Below, in pieces: positions 1 to 7,943 of a stretch of 64,000 bases of DNA. How positions within the stretch are numbered: position 1 is the stretch's first letter; every line of letters starts with the position of its first letter. This DNA is from Acidaminococcus sp050873445 (GTDB taxonomy: Bacteria; Bacillota; Negativicutes; Acidaminococcales; Acidaminococcaceae): positions 17,703 to 81,702 of the forward strand of contig NZ_JBNMIU010000003.1 of assembly GCF_050873445.1 (NCBI RefSeq), read 5' to 3'. The position numbers and the translations under genes were made by a program. The notes below the pieces were generated by a model. That model ran no database searches. It was given only the letters and a program-made list of their open reading frames with translations, and was not told the DNA's origin.

Positions 1-122
1 TCCAGCAGGGTCCGGTTGGCGAACAGGAGGGTTTCCTCTTTATCGTCCCGGATGAGGCAGATACCTTCCGGAAGAGCATCGTAAAACGTATGGAATTGCT
101 GCAGAATCTCTTTTTGCTTCAA
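1..122 (-). CDS. N-terminal fragment of a PAS-domain-like sensor/regulator (runs off the left edge)
   Basis: About 40 codons read leftward from a TTG start at 122, preceded by a purine-rich GAAGAAGGGGG ribosome binding site. The peptide contains DALPEGICLI followed by a charged turn and LLFANRTLL, the usual opening of a PAS sensor fold (strand, turn, then the N-A/N-R-T helix start). PAS domains of this kind begin many diguanylate cyclases, histidine kinases and sigma-54 activators, but the effector domain lies outside the window. The upstream region carries a hexanucleotide repeat that could affect its promoter. The family call is inferred from one short motif. Confidence 0.55.
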   Translation of the reverse strand, partial: MKQKEILQQFHTFYDALPEGICLIRDDKEETLLFANRTLL

Positions 123-225
123 GGTGGCCCCCTTCTTCCGTCAAGTTCCCAAATCTCTCCAAATATACAAAAAATATACAAATATATGAAACAGCAGAAT
201 AAATATATTCTTATTATATCAGATT

Positions 226-297
226 AAAACAAAAACAAAAACAAAAACAAAAACAAAAACAAAAACAAAAACAAAAACAAAAACAAAAACAAAAACA
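226..297. repeat. Hexanucleotide microsatellite, AAAAAC x 12
   Basis: Twelve perfect head-to-tail copies of AAAAAC (GTTTTT on the other strand). It lies in the 265-bp gap between the leftward PAS-like gene (start at 122) and the rightward tRNA-Gly promoter, so it sits upstream of both. Such long pure tracts are prone to slipped-strand length change. Confidence 0.97.
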
Positions 298-344
298 ACA
301 GGGACTATACAAGGGTTGTTTTAAAGTTGTTTGGGAAGAAGAAC

Positions 345-373
345 TTTACAGAGAAAAGAAAATCTGGTATAAT
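345..373 (+). promoter_or_regulatory. Sigma-70-type promoter of tRNA-Gly
   Basis: TTTACA at 345-350, a 17-bp spacer, then TATAAT at 368-373 with an extended TG. Predicted start is about 7 bases before the tRNA 5' end. Confidence 0.8.
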
Positions 374-387
374 ACACTTTATCTGAT

Positions 388-461
388 GCGGGCATAGTTC
401 ATTGGTAGAATGAAAGCTTCCCAAGCTTTAGAGGTGGGTTCGATTCCCATTGCCCGCTCCA
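388..461 (+). tRNA. tRNA-Gly (anticodon CCC), CCA encoded
   Basis: A 74-nt cloverleaf. Acceptor GCGGGCA pairs with TGCCCGC, the D arm contains the GGTAG core, and the anticodon stem AAAGC/GCTTT closes loop TTCCCAA, giving anticodon CCC. The T loop is TTCGATT, and CCA is encoded at 459-461. It has its own promoter and terminator, so it is a single-gene unit. Confidence 0.95.
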
Positions 462-473
462 CATAAGAAGAGC

Positions 474-498
474 AGGACTGCGAAGGCAGTCCTTTTTT
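474..498 (+). terminator. Rho-independent terminator after tRNA-Gly
   Basis: Stem AGGACTGC / GCAGTCCT followed by a run of six T. Confidence 0.9.
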
Positions 499-521
499 GT
501 TGCCTATTTTGTCCCTTTTTA

Positions 522-530
522 TGGTATAAT
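522..530 (+). promoter_or_regulatory. Extended -10 promoter of the xpt operon
   Basis: TGGTATAAT with no good -35 hexamer 17 bp upstream. The leader to the xpt start is only about 45 nt, too short for a purine riboswitch. Confidence 0.55.
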
Positions 531-582
531 TATTCTTTATAAAAATAATATTGTTTATTCTGGTTTGAATTGGGAGGAAAAC

Positions 583-1167
583 ATGGCGGAATACAACTTA
601 CTGCAGAAAAAAATCCTGGCTGACGGCACCATCAAAAGCGGCGATGTGCTGAAGGTGGACAGCTTTTTGAACCACCAGATTGATGTGCCTTTCATCAGCA
701 AGCTGGGTAAGGAATTCTATGAACTGTTCAAGGATCGGCCCATCAACAAGATCCTGACCATCGAGGCATCCGGAATCGGCATCGCCTGCCTGACAGCCGT
801 TCATTTCCGGGTTCCTGTGCTGTTTGCCAAGAAGAGCGCCGGCAGCAACATGGACAAAGAAGTGTACAGCACCGAGATTAAATCCTTCACCCATAACAAG
901 GTGAACCATGTCATCGTTTCCAAGAAGTACCTGAATGCCGGCGACCACGTGCTGATCATCGATGACTTCCTGGCCAACGGCTGCGCCGTAGAAGGCCTGA
1001 CTGACCTGGTGCACCAGGCCGGCGCCGAAGTAGAAGGCGTGGGGATCGCCATTGAAAAAGGTTTCCAGGGCGGCGGAGATGCCCTGCGGAAAAAAGGCTA
1101 TGACGTAAAGAGCCTGGCCATTATCGAAAAGATGGATGCTGCCACCGGCACCATCGTATTCCGCTAA
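583..1167 (+). CDS. xpt: Xanthine phosphoribosyltransferase
   Basis: Converts xanthine plus PRPP to XMP in cytoplasmic purine salvage. The 194-residue product matches the usual Xpt length. It has the Xpt-specific N-terminal VLKVDSFLNHQID segment (about 22-34) and the type I phosphoribosyltransferase PRPP loop VLIIDDFLANGCA (about 123-135). A longer frame opens at a TTG (565), but the ATG at 583 follows GGGAGG with correct spacing and was chosen. The permease gene starts 10 bp downstream, so the pair takes up and salvages xanthine. In many Firmicutes this pair is under a guanine riboswitch; I see none here. Confidence 0.95.
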   Translation: MAEYNLLQKKILADGTIKSGDVLKVDSFLNHQIDVPFISKLGKEFYELFKDRPINKILTIEASGIGIACLTAVHFRVPVLFAKKSAGSNMDKEVYSTEIKSFTHNKVNHVIVSKKYLNAGDHVLIIDDFLANGCAVEGLTDLVHQAGAEVEGVGIAIEKGFQGGGDALRKKGYDVKSLAIIEKMDAATGTIVFR

Positions 1168-1177
1168 GGGAGGTATC

Positions 1178-2515
1178 ATGGAAGAACAAGCCAAACAGGA
1201 GCCGCAGCAGGCGACCCTTACGGATTCCATCTACCAGTTCGACGGACAGATCAGCCTGAAGAAAGCCGTTCCCTTCGGCCTGCAGCATGTACTGGCCATG
1301 TTTGTGGCCAACATCGCTCCCATCCTGATCGTCACCGGGGCAGTGAAGATGCCTACCGAACAGGCTGCCGCCCTGATCCAGGCGGCCATGATCATGGCCG
1401 GGATAGGGTCCTTGTTCCAGATGTTCCCGGTGGGGCATCTGGGCAGCCGGCTGCCCATCATTATGGGCATCAGCTTCACTTTCGTTTCTACGTTCTGCGT
1501 CATCGGGGCCAAATATGGCTACAGTGCCATTCTGGGGGCTGCCCTGGTGGGCGGCTGCCTGGAAGGATGCCTGGGGCTTGTTGCCCGCTGGTGGCGCCGG
1601 TTCATCCCGCCCATCGTTTCTGCCAGCGTGGTGACTTCCATCGGGTTCTCCCTGCTGGGCATCGGGGCCAATTCCTTCGGGGGCGGGGTCGGCAATCCCC
1701 ATTTCGGAGAGGCTCCCTTCATGATCGTGGGTACCGTGACTCTGCTGTCCTGCCTGATTTTCAATATCAAGGCCAAAGGCTTTTACAAACAGCTGTCCGT
1801 ACTGTTCGGGCTGGTTGTAGGGTACATCACTGCTTTCTTCTTCGGTATGGTGGACCTGAGCAAACTGGGTTCTGCCGGGCTGTTTTCTTTGCCCATGCCC
1901 ATGCCCTACACCCTGGAATTCCATCCGGATGCCATTTTTTCCGTGTTCCTGATCTTCCTGGTGTCCGCTACCGAAACCCTGGGGGATACGTCGGCCCTGA
2001 CGGTAATGGGCTTTGGCCGGAATGCTACCGATAAGGAAATCGAAGGGTCCATCTGCGTGGACGGGTTCATCAGTGCCCTGTCTTCCCTGTTTGGGTGTCT
2101 GCCCATTACCTCCTTCAGCCAGAATGTGGGGCTGATCGCCATGACCCATGTGGTGAACCGGAAGGCTGTAGCCAGCGGGGCGGCAATCATGATCCTTGCC
2201 GGCCTGTTCCCAGTGCTGGGGGTGATCCTGGCGTCCCTGCCGGATGCCGTGCTGGGGGGCTGTACCCTGATGATGTTCGGGTCCATCGTGGTCAGCGGCG
2301 TGCGCATGCTGGGCAATTGCGGCTACAGCCAGCGGAATATGACCATTGCGGCTCTGAGCCTGTCCATCGGCATCGGGTTTACCCAGAATCCGGCCATTTT
2401 CAAGATCTTCCCGGATCTAATGAAGAGCGTGTTCGCCGAGAACTGTGTAGCTGTGGTATTCGTGGTGGCTGTGCTGCTGAACTTCATTCTTCCTGATCAT
2501 TTAGAGATGAAATAA
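1178..2515 (+). CDS. pbuX: NCS2-family xanthine (uracil/xanthine) permease
   Basis: Membrane carrier of the nucleobase:cation symporter-2 family, 445 residues with about 12-14 hydrophobic segments. Visible NCS2 marks are the LQHVLAMFVANIAPI opening helix (about 35-49), the ATETLGDTSA motif (about 264-273) and the family signature QNVGLI (about 315-320). The ATG at 1178 follows GGGAGG placed just after the xpt stop; an in-frame upstream ATG inside xpt was rejected. Cotranscription with xpt makes xanthine the likely substrate, though NCS2 members also carry uracil, guanine or urate and sequence alone does not settle this. Confidence 0.9.
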   Translation: MEEQAKQEPQQATLTDSIYQFDGQISLKKAVPFGLQHVLAMFVANIAPILIVTGAVKMPTEQAAALIQAAMIMAGIGSLFQMFPVGHLGSRLPIIMGISFTFVSTFCVIGAKYGYSAILGAALVGGCLEGCLGLVARWWRRFIPPIVSASVVTSIGFSLLGIGANSFGGGVGNPHFGEAPFMIVGTVTLLSCLIFNIKAKGFYKQLSVLFGLVVGYITAFFFGMVDLSKLGSAGLFSLPMPMPYTLEFHPDAIFSVFLIFLVSATETLGDTSALTVMGFGRNATDKEIEGSICVDGFISALSSLFGCLPITSFSQNVGLIAMTHVVNRKAVASGAAIMILAGLFPVLGVILASLPDAVLGGCTLMMFGSIVVSGVRMLGNCGYSQRNMTIAALSLSIGIGFTQNPAIFKIFPDLMKSVFAENCVAVVFVVAVLLNFILPDHLEMK

Positions 2516-2518
2516 AAA

Positions 2519-2556
2519 CCGGGTGTGAAAAAATACATTTTCACACCTGGCTTTTT
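2519..2556. terminator. Bidirectional terminator between pbuX and thiH
   Basis: Stem CCGGGTGTGAAAA / TTTTCACACCTGG with T runs on both sides (as A run upstream for the minus strand). It serves the convergent xanthine and thiazole operons. Confidence 0.85.
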
Positions 2557-3812
2557 CATACATACAAATAATCATTCAGCACCGGCTGCAGGCCTTCACT
2601 GGCCATGTCGCCGGTCATTTTTTTCAGGCTGCGGCTGTCCTGGATCTCGAACTGTTCATCGCCTGCGCCTTCTTCCGTCTTGCCGGTGTACTTGCTTTCG
2701 TGATCCCCGATACCAGTGGATACCCCGGCGGAGATCTTGGTGGCACAGATTTTCACGATGCCGTTGCGGAAGGCGGCACTTTCCCGGCTGGATACGGTGA
2801 TCCCCGCATAGGGCAGGAACAGCCGGTAGGCACACAGAATCTGGCACAGCTGCCGTTCACCCACGTCCTGGGGATTGATGGATTCATTGTTGATGATGGG
2901 ACGTAGCCGCGGGCAGGACAGGCTCATTTCCGCCCAGGGGTACTTCCGCTGCAGGTAGTATACGTGGAGGGCTGTGGCCAGGGCATCCTTCCGGAAGTCG
3001 GACAGTCCCAGGAGCGCCGAGAATCCCACGCCACGCATGCCGCCCCGCAGAGCCCGTTCCTGGCTGTCGAACCGGTAGGGCCATACCCGTTTGTGGCCCA
3101 GAAGGTGAAGCGTCTCGTACTTCTTCAGGTCGTAGGTCTCCTGGAATACGGTCACGTAGTCTGCGCCGCATTCGTGACAGTACCTGTATTCATCGGTGTT
3201 CATGGGATATACTTCCAGTCCCACGTTCCGGAAGTATTTGCTGGCCAGTTTACAGGCCTGCCCGATGTACTCCACGCTGCTTTTGGCCTTGCTTTCGCCG
3301 GTCAGCAGCAGGATCTCTTCCATACCGCTGTCGGCGATGACCTTCATTTCGTGCTCCATCTGTCTGCCGGTGAGCTGCAGCCGATGGATGTTGTTGTAGC
3401 AGTTGAAGCCGCAGTAGATACAGTAGTTTTCGCAGTAGTTGGCCAAATAGAGCGGGGTGAACAGATACACCGTGTTGCCGAAATGACGGCTGGTGATGTT
3501 GTGGGCCTTTTCTGCCATCCGTTCCAGGAAGGGGGCTGCAGCCGGGGACAGCAGGGCCTTCAGGTCCTCGATATCCGCCTGGTCGTGCTCCAGGGCCCGC
3601 TGTACATCCAGGGCCGTGTAGGCACCGGGGTCATAGGCTTTCATCTGGGAGATGACTTTTTCCCGCACGTCAGAATGGAGTACTTCCATACCGGGCATAT
3701 ATTCCATGGGATCCTTCCGGCAGGAGGGATCCTGTTCCAACTGGTGTTTCCGTTTCAGGGCTTCTGGAGTGAGCTGGGAACCGTCCACCAGGAAATGGTT
3801 TTCTTCTTCCAT
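2556..3812 (-). CDS. thiH: 2-iminoacetate synthase (tyrosine lyase) ThiH
   Basis: Radical SAM enzyme that cleaves L-tyrosine to dehydroglycine and p-cresol, supplying the glycine-derived part of the thiamin thiazole under anaerobic conditions. The cluster motif C-x3-C-x2-C is at about 127, 131 and 134, just after the ThiH signature TPLYLANY. At 418 residues it is about 40 longer than the E. coli protein, the excess being a charged N-terminal extension. The start has a GGAGG site and lies 3 bp after the thiG stop, so it is the last gene of the thiSFGH operon. Use of ThiH and not the oxygen-dependent ThiO fits an anaerobe. Confidence 0.95.
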   Translation of the reverse strand: MEEENHFLVDGSQLTPEALKRKHQLEQDPSCRKDPMEYMPGMEVLHSDVREKVISQMKAYDPGAYTALDVQRALEHDQADIEDLKALLSPAAAPFLERMAEKAHNITSRHFGNTVYLFTPLYLANYCENYCIYCGFNCYNNIHRLQLTGRQMEHEMKVIADSGMEEILLLTGESKAKSSVEYIGQACKLASKYFRNVGLEVYPMNTDEYRYCHECGADYVTVFQETYDLKKYETLHLLGHKRVWPYRFDSQERALRGGMRGVGFSALLGLSDFRKDALATALHVYYLQRKYPWAEMSLSCPRLRPIINNESINPQDVGERQLCQILCAYRLFLPYAGITVSSRESAAFRNGIVKICATKISAGVSTGIGDHESKYTGKTEEGAGDEQFEIQDSRSLKKMTGDMASEGLQPVLNDYLYV

Positions 3813-3815
3813 GGT

Positions 3816-4601
3816 TCAGCCCTCCTTCCGCAGGAATCCGGTAAGAGGATCGGAAGCGGAACCGCCCCTGTTCAGTACCCGTCCCAGACCGGAACGGCAG
3901 GCCAGCCGGCCGGCTTCGATGGCTTCCCGGAAGGCCCGGGCCATAAGGGGCAGATTTCCGGCCGTGGCCAGGGCAGTGTTGGCCATGATGGCCGCCGCCC
4001 CCATCTCCATGGCCGCACAGGCCTGGGAGGGTTTGCCGATGCCGGCATCTACGATGACCGGTACGTCCAGTTCCCGGATCAGGATCTGGATGAATTCACC
4101 GGCCACCAGACCCTTGTTGGATCCGATGGGGGCGGCCAGGGGCATGACGGCGGCGGCACCGGCGTCTGCCAGCTGGCGGGCGGCGGTCAGGTCCGGGAAC
4201 ATATAGGGCAGCACGGTGAACCCTTCTTTGGCCAGGATTTCCGTGGCCTTGATGGTTTCCTGGTTGTCAGGGAACAGATATCGGCTGTCCTTCATGATTT
4301 CGATCTTCACGAAATCTCCACAGCCCAGTTCTCGGGCCAGATGGGCGATACGGACGGCCTCGTCGGCAGTACGGGCTCCGGAGGTGTTGGGCACCAGGGT
4401 CACGTTTTTGGGGATATAATTCAGGATGTTGTCCTGTTTTTCCGTGTTGGTCCGCCGGACGGCTACCGTAATCAGTTCAGCCCCGGCTTCTTCTACGGCG
4501 GCTTTGATCAGGGGCAGGGAGTATTTCCCGGAGCCCAGGATGAACCGGGAGTGGAAGGCCTTTCCACCCAGTACCAATGGATCTTCATTTTTATCAGTCA
4601 T
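3816..4601 (-). CDS. thiG: Thiazole synthase ThiG
   Basis: TIM-barrel enzyme that joins deoxyxylulose phosphate, dehydroglycine and ThiS-thiocarboxylate into thiazole phosphate. The Schiff-base lysine is K99 in the segment GDFVKIEIM, and phosphate-binding loops near residues 185-207 (DAGIG and the MGAAAIMANTA helix) are intact. Length 261 is normal. Its start lies within the last codons of thiF (8-bp overlap) behind AGGAG, which suggests translational coupling. Confidence 0.96.
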   Translation of the reverse strand: MTDKNEDPLVLGGKAFHSRFILGSGKYSLPLIKAAVEEAGAELITVAVRRTNTEKQDNILNYIPKNVTLVPNTSGARTADEAVRIAHLARELGCGDFVKIEIMKDSRYLFPDNQETIKATEILAKEGFTVLPYMFPDLTAARQLADAGAAAVMPLAAPIGSNKGLVAGEFIQILIRELDVPVIVDAGIGKPSQACAAMEMGAAAIMANTALATAGNLPLMARAFREAIEAGRLACRSGLGRVLNRGGSASDPLTGFLRKEG

Positions 4602-5253
4602 GATGTTCTTCTCCTGTGATTTCCTGTTTGTTTTTTCCTGCCAAAAGCTGCAGGACGACCAGGGCTTCCTGGGCGGCGCAGATGCCTACCCGTGCCCCAT
4701 ACAACCCGTCCCCGGCTTCGATACCCGTCTTTCCATCCCCACAGAGATAGAAAAAAGACGAAATAGAACGTATCTCCATTGAATTGCCGGAAGCAAGTCC
4801 GGCCATACCGGAAGCAGCTACCAGGGGAACTGAGGGGCTGGTTTCCCTGGCACCGTTTACCAGCAGGGCCTTGGCCGCCGGTGCATCAAAAGCTTCCACG
4901 ATGACATCCACCCCTTTCAGCAGGGTGGGCAGATTGTTTTCCGTTACTTTTTCCTTATGGAGCTCCAGCTCCGTGTAGGGGGAGATCTGCCGGAGGTTCT
5001 GAGCCAGAGCATCTGCCTTGTACTTTCCCAGCTGGTCCTGGAAGTAGAACTGTCGATTCAGGTTGGTGGGCTCCAGTTTGTCGAAATCCACCAGCCGCAG
5101 ATACCCTACGCCGGCCCGGGTCAGCAGTTCGGCCACCCGGCTGCCCAGGCCGCCCAGTCCGCAGATGACCACCCGGCCCCGGGCGAACTGCTGCTGACGG
5201 GTCCTGCCGTGGCGGCTCACCAGGGCTTCGTTCCATTCTTTCTGGGAGAGCAT
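4594..5253 (-). CDS. thiF: ThiS adenylyltransferase ThiF (short form)
   Basis: E1-like enzyme that adenylates the ThiS C-terminus before sulfur transfer. The nucleotide-binding loop GLGGLGS is at about 32-38, followed by the family motif LVDFDKLEPTNLNRQ. At 219 residues from the ATG at 5253 it is the short clostridial-type ThiF, without the four-cysteine zinc site of the MoeB/ThiF long form. The ATG overlaps the thiS end by one base spacing and shares its GGAGG; a longer frame opening inside thiS was rejected. Confidence 0.9.
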   Translation of the reverse strand: MLSQKEWNEALVSRHGRTRQQQFARGRVVICGLGGLGSRVAELLTRAGVGYLRLVDFDKLEPTNLNRQFYFQDQLGKYKADALAQNLRQISPYTELELHKEKVTENNLPTLLKGVDVIVEAFDAPAAKALLVNGARETSPSVPLVAASGMAGLASGNSMEIRSISSFFYLCGDGKTGIEAGDGLYGARVGICAAQEALVVLQLLAGKNKQEITGEEHHD

Positions 5254-5254
5254 G

Positions 5255-5446
5255 TCAGCCACCTCCCACGAAGGAGACGATTTCCAGCCGGTCCGCATCC
5301 GTGAGCACGGTGGTCTCATACTGGCTCCTGGGCAGGATGGCTTCGTTCCGTTCCACGGCTACATTGCCCAGGGGTACTTCGCGTTCCCGGAGCAGCTGGG
5401 CTACGGTGCGGCCGGCTGCCGGTTCTTCTTTTCCATTGACGATCAT
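5255..5446 (-). CDS. thiS: Sulfur carrier protein ThiS
   Basis: A 63-residue ubiquitin-fold carrier ending in VGGG; the terminal Gly-Gly is the site of adenylation and thiocarboxylate formation. It opens with MIVNGKE, the usual ThiS first strand. The frame continues upstream through the riboswitch terminator, but the first sensible start is the ATG at 5446. It is the first gene of the operon, directly under TPP riboswitch control. No thiC, thiD or thiE is in the operon, so only the thiazole branch is made here. Confidence 0.92.
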   Translation of the reverse strand: MIVNGKEEPAAGRTVAQLLREREVPLGNVAVERNEAILPRSQYETTVLTDADRLEIVSFVGGG

Positions 5447-5474
5447 AGCGGCACCTCTTTCGGTTTTGGGATAC

Positions 5475-5511
5475 AAAAAAGAGAAGCCACCTGAAACGGG
5501 TAACTTCTCTC
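5475..5511 (-). terminator. Riboswitch-controlled terminator of the thi operon
   Basis: On the minus strand AGAGAAGTTACC pairs with GGTGGCTTCTCT and is followed by a six-T run. It lies between the TPP aptamer and thiS and is the likely expression platform. Confidence 0.85.
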
Positions 5512-5530
5512 GAGTTTCCAAATGTGCCTG

Positions 5531-5625
5531 CATCCCTACGTTGGCATTATCCAAATCAGGTTTACGGGTCGAAGGGCCTACCTTCCTCTCAGCCTGTGCG
5601 GCAACTGCCTGCAAGCTCCCCTGCC
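5531..5625 (-). promoter_or_regulatory. TPP (THI-box) riboswitch aptamer
   Basis: On the minus strand the conserved pieces occur in order: GGGGAGC, then CTGAGAGG, then the ACCCGTAAACCTGA core and TGGATAATGCCA, ending with CGTAGGGA. This is the standard thiamin pyrophosphate aptamer. With the terminator that follows, TPP binding should stop transcription before thiS. Confidence 0.95.
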
Positions 5626-5673
5626 GTGCAGCCGAATGATCAACTGCGGGCTTCTCTATTCTGTTCGTTTTCC

Positions 5674-5702
5674 ATTATAGGCATGTCCTTTTGTTTTTGC
5701 AA
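5674..5702 (-). promoter_or_regulatory. Promoter of the thi operon
   Basis: Minus-strand TTGCAA (5702-5697), a 17-bp spacer, then TATAAT (5679-5674), about 50 bp upstream of the aptamer. Confidence 0.8.
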
Positions 5703-5864
5703 CAGGGATTTTTGGCTGGCTGATTTCTCCACGAGAGAGTGAAAATTTTACAAAAAACAATAAAACAACCATAATGCAACCATCGTTTTATTCTAAAACA
5801 ACCGTATACAACCAGGAAAATCACCGGAAAAGGCAAGGGTTTTTCTGGAACTGGGTCCTTCATA

Positions 5865-5873
5865 TGATATAAT
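5865..5873 (+). promoter_or_regulatory. Extended -10 element of the asparaginase-GTPase operon
   Basis: TGATATAAT about 40 bp before the ansA start. No clear -35 hexamer. Confidence 0.5.
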
Positions 5874-5914
5874 ATTTTCTATAGAACTCTTAAGACAAGG
5901 AGACGCAAAGATCC

Positions 5915-6868
5915 ATGAAAAAAATACTTTTTCTGACCACGGGCGGGACCATTGCCTGCACGGTGAGCGATGACGGACTGGAACCCACTCTGAAGGGGGC
6001 CGATATCCTGAAGGCCGTACCGGAGCTCCATACCCTGGGGGACATTACCGTCAAGGACCTGGCCCTTCTGGACAGCAGCAACCTGGAACCGGCCAACTGG
6101 AGCGCCTGGGCCCGTTTGATCGGGGATAATTACAGCGACTATGATGCCTTTGTCCTGACCCATGGGACGGATACCATGGCCTATACCTCCAGTGCGCTGA
6201 GCTATATGCTGATCAATCTGGGGAAACCGGTGGTACTTACCGGGGCGCAGGTGCCTCTCAGCATGACCAACAGCGATGCCCGGAGCAACCTGGAACTGGC
6301 TTTTTCCGTAGCAGCCAGCGGTCTGCCCGGCGTGTTCGTGGCTTTCGGCAATAAAGTGATCAAGGGGGACTGTGCCAGGAAAATCTTTACCCGCAACCCC
6401 AATGCTTTTGAAAGCGTCAACGAATCGCCGGTGCTGTATTTCGGCAAGGGCGGCGTAAAGAAGAATCTGCCCAGCCGGGAAAATGTGGGCGGCTTCCGGG
6501 TGGAAGAGAAGCTGGAACCCATGGTCATGGTCATCACCATGACTCCGGGGCTGAAGCCGGATATCATCGATTATGCTGTCCAGCGCGGTTATAAGGGCCT
6601 GGTGCTGGAATGCTACGGTGCCGGCGGCGTGAATACGGACCGGCTGAACATCCTGCCGGCCATCCGGCGGGCCATCAAGGCGGGAGTCCGGGTGGTCTGC
6701 GTCAGCCAGTGCCTGTTTGACGGAGTGGATCTGTCCCTGTATCCCATGGGGATCCTGGCCGCCCAGGCTGGGGTGGAATCCGGCGGCCCCATGACCCTGG
6801 AGGCAGCTGTGACGAAACTCATGTGGACCCTGGCCAACGAGCCTCAGCCGGAGAAAGAGTCCAAGTAA
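5915..6868 (+). CDS. ansA: L-asparaginase (type I, cytoplasmic-type)
   Basis: Hydrolyses L-asparagine to aspartate and ammonia. Both signature motifs are present: TGGTIAC (about 9-15, first nucleophilic threonine) and HGTDTM (83-88, second threonine with the catalytic aspartate). No signal peptide, length 317, so it is probably cytoplasmic like AnsA. The ATG follows AAGGAG. It leads an operon with two GTPase genes that have no evident link to asparagine. In an amino-acid fermenter it could feed aspartate into energy metabolism (inference). Confidence 0.92.
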   Translation: MKKILFLTTGGTIACTVSDDGLEPTLKGADILKAVPELHTLGDITVKDLALLDSSNLEPANWSAWARLIGDNYSDYDAFVLTHGTDTMAYTSSALSYMLINLGKPVVLTGAQVPLSMTNSDARSNLELAFSVAASGLPGVFVAFGNKVIKGDCARKIFTRNPNAFESVNESPVLYFGKGGVKKNLPSRENVGGFRVEEKLEPMVMVITMTPGLKPDIIDYAVQRGYKGLVLECYGAGGVNTDRLNILPAIRRAIKAGVRVVCVSQCLFDGVDLSLYPMGILAAQAGVESGGPMTLEAAVTKLMWTLANEPQPEKESK

Positions 6869-6884
6869 AGGAGTGAATGACCCC

Positions 6885-7943
6885 ATGGGCACGGACTATA
6901 AACAACTGGTGAATCAGTTTTTTAATGCCTGGCAGCGGGAAAAGAACCAGAAGATCAAGATCTGCCTGTTTGGCCAGCCGGGAGCGGGGAAAAGCTCTCT
7001 GATCAACGAACTGGCAGGGCAGCGGGTGGCTCATGTGAGCCAGGCCACGGATACCACCCGGCAGGCCCAGATCGTGGAATGTCCGGATGTGATCTATGTG
7101 GATTTGCCCGGGTATGATACCAGTCAGTTTCCGGAAAATGCCTTTTTCAGCACTTTCAATCCCCTGCAGTATGACCTGTTCCTGTGCGTGTTCGCCGGTA
7201 AGCTGCATCAGGCGGATGTGGACTTCTTCGGGAAGATTGCCCGCACCGGCCGGGTATGTCTGTTTGTACGGAATAAGGTTGACGGGATGTACGATCCTTC
7301 CTGCAGCCGGGAGGAGCTGGAACGGAAAATCGTTGCCGATGTCCACAGCCTGGTGGGTCCCCGGGAAAAGGTGGTGTTCACCAGCTGCCGCCGGAATCAG
7401 CCGGCGACGAAACGGGGTATCCCGGAACTGGAACAGGCCATGGGGGTCCTGCTGCCGGACGCCCAGCGCAGTCGGTTCTTCCGGCACGCCAAGGCCTATA
7501 CGGAAGAGGCCTTGCAGCTGAAACGGCAGGCGGCGGAAAAATCCCTGAAACGGTTCCTGGTGCTGGCGGCGGCCAATGGGCTGAATCCGGTGATTGGCAT
7601 GGATGCGGCTATCGACAACCAGATCCTGAAAAGCCTGTACAGGGCGATCCGGGAAGCCTTTGGTGTCAGCGAAAAAGAAGTGCTGCCTGCCGGGCCGGCT
7701 TCCCAGGTGGTGAAGAAACTGGCGGAAGGAGTCACTGGAGAACGGGTGACCAAGGGACTGACCTATCTGCTGAGACAGCGGGCTACCGGCAGGGCAGCCA
7801 GACTGATCCCTGTGGTTGGCGGTGCGGTCGTCATGGGCTTTAACGCCGGCAGCCTGTACTTTTTGGGAGAGAAATACATCGACCAGTGTTATGATTATGC
7901 CCTGGAGCGGCTCCAGGCAGAGATCCAGATGGGGGAAGCATGA
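6885..7943 (+). CDS. Dynamin/IRG-like GTPase, first of a tandem pair
   Basis: A 352-residue P-loop GTPase: G1 GQPGAGKSS (about 30-38), a switch I threonine in TDTTRQ, G3 DLPG (73-76) and G4 NKVD (130-133). The region after about 190 is helical, and a hydrophobic stretch near 300-325 (IPVVGGAVVMG) may insert in or touch a membrane. This layout resembles bacterial relatives of interferon-inducible (IRG) and dynamin-type GTPases; no bacterial function is established for them. A GTG at 6873 sits directly on the AAGGAG site, so the ATG at 6885 was chosen. It follows ansA by 16 bp and overlaps its paralogue by 4 bp. Confidence 0.75.
   Translation: MGTDYKQLVNQFFNAWQREKNQKIKICLFGQPGAGKSSLINELAGQRVAHVSQATDTTRQAQIVECPDVIYVDLPGYDTSQFPENAFFSTFNPLQYDLFLCVFAGKLHQADVDFFGKIARTGRVCLFVRNKVDGMYDPSCSREELERKIVADVHSLVGPREKVVFTSCRRNQPATKRGIPELEQAMGVLLPDAQRSRFFRHAKAYTEEALQLKRQAAEKSLKRFLVLAAANGLNPVIGMDAAIDNQILKSLYRAIREAFGVSEKEVLPAGPASQVVKKLAEGVTGERVTKGLTYLLRQRATGRAARLIPVVGGAVVMGFNAGSLYFLGEKYIDQCYDYALERLQAEIQMGEA

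Noticed and set aside
498..582. Purine riboswitch upstream of xpt
   Set aside because: Leader is too short and has none of the conserved loop sequences.
1121..2149. 342-aa minus-strand ORF opposite the xanthine permease
   Set aside because: Shadow frame; Gly/Gln/His rich as in other antisense frames in this GC-rich sequence.
2964..4619. 551-aa plus-strand ORF opposite thiH and thiG
   Set aside because: Antisense to well-supported thi genes, low-complexity sequence.
5447..5614. N-terminal extension of ThiS through the riboswitch region
   Set aside because: The extension reads through the terminator and TPP aptamer; the ThiS fold starts at the ATG at 5446.
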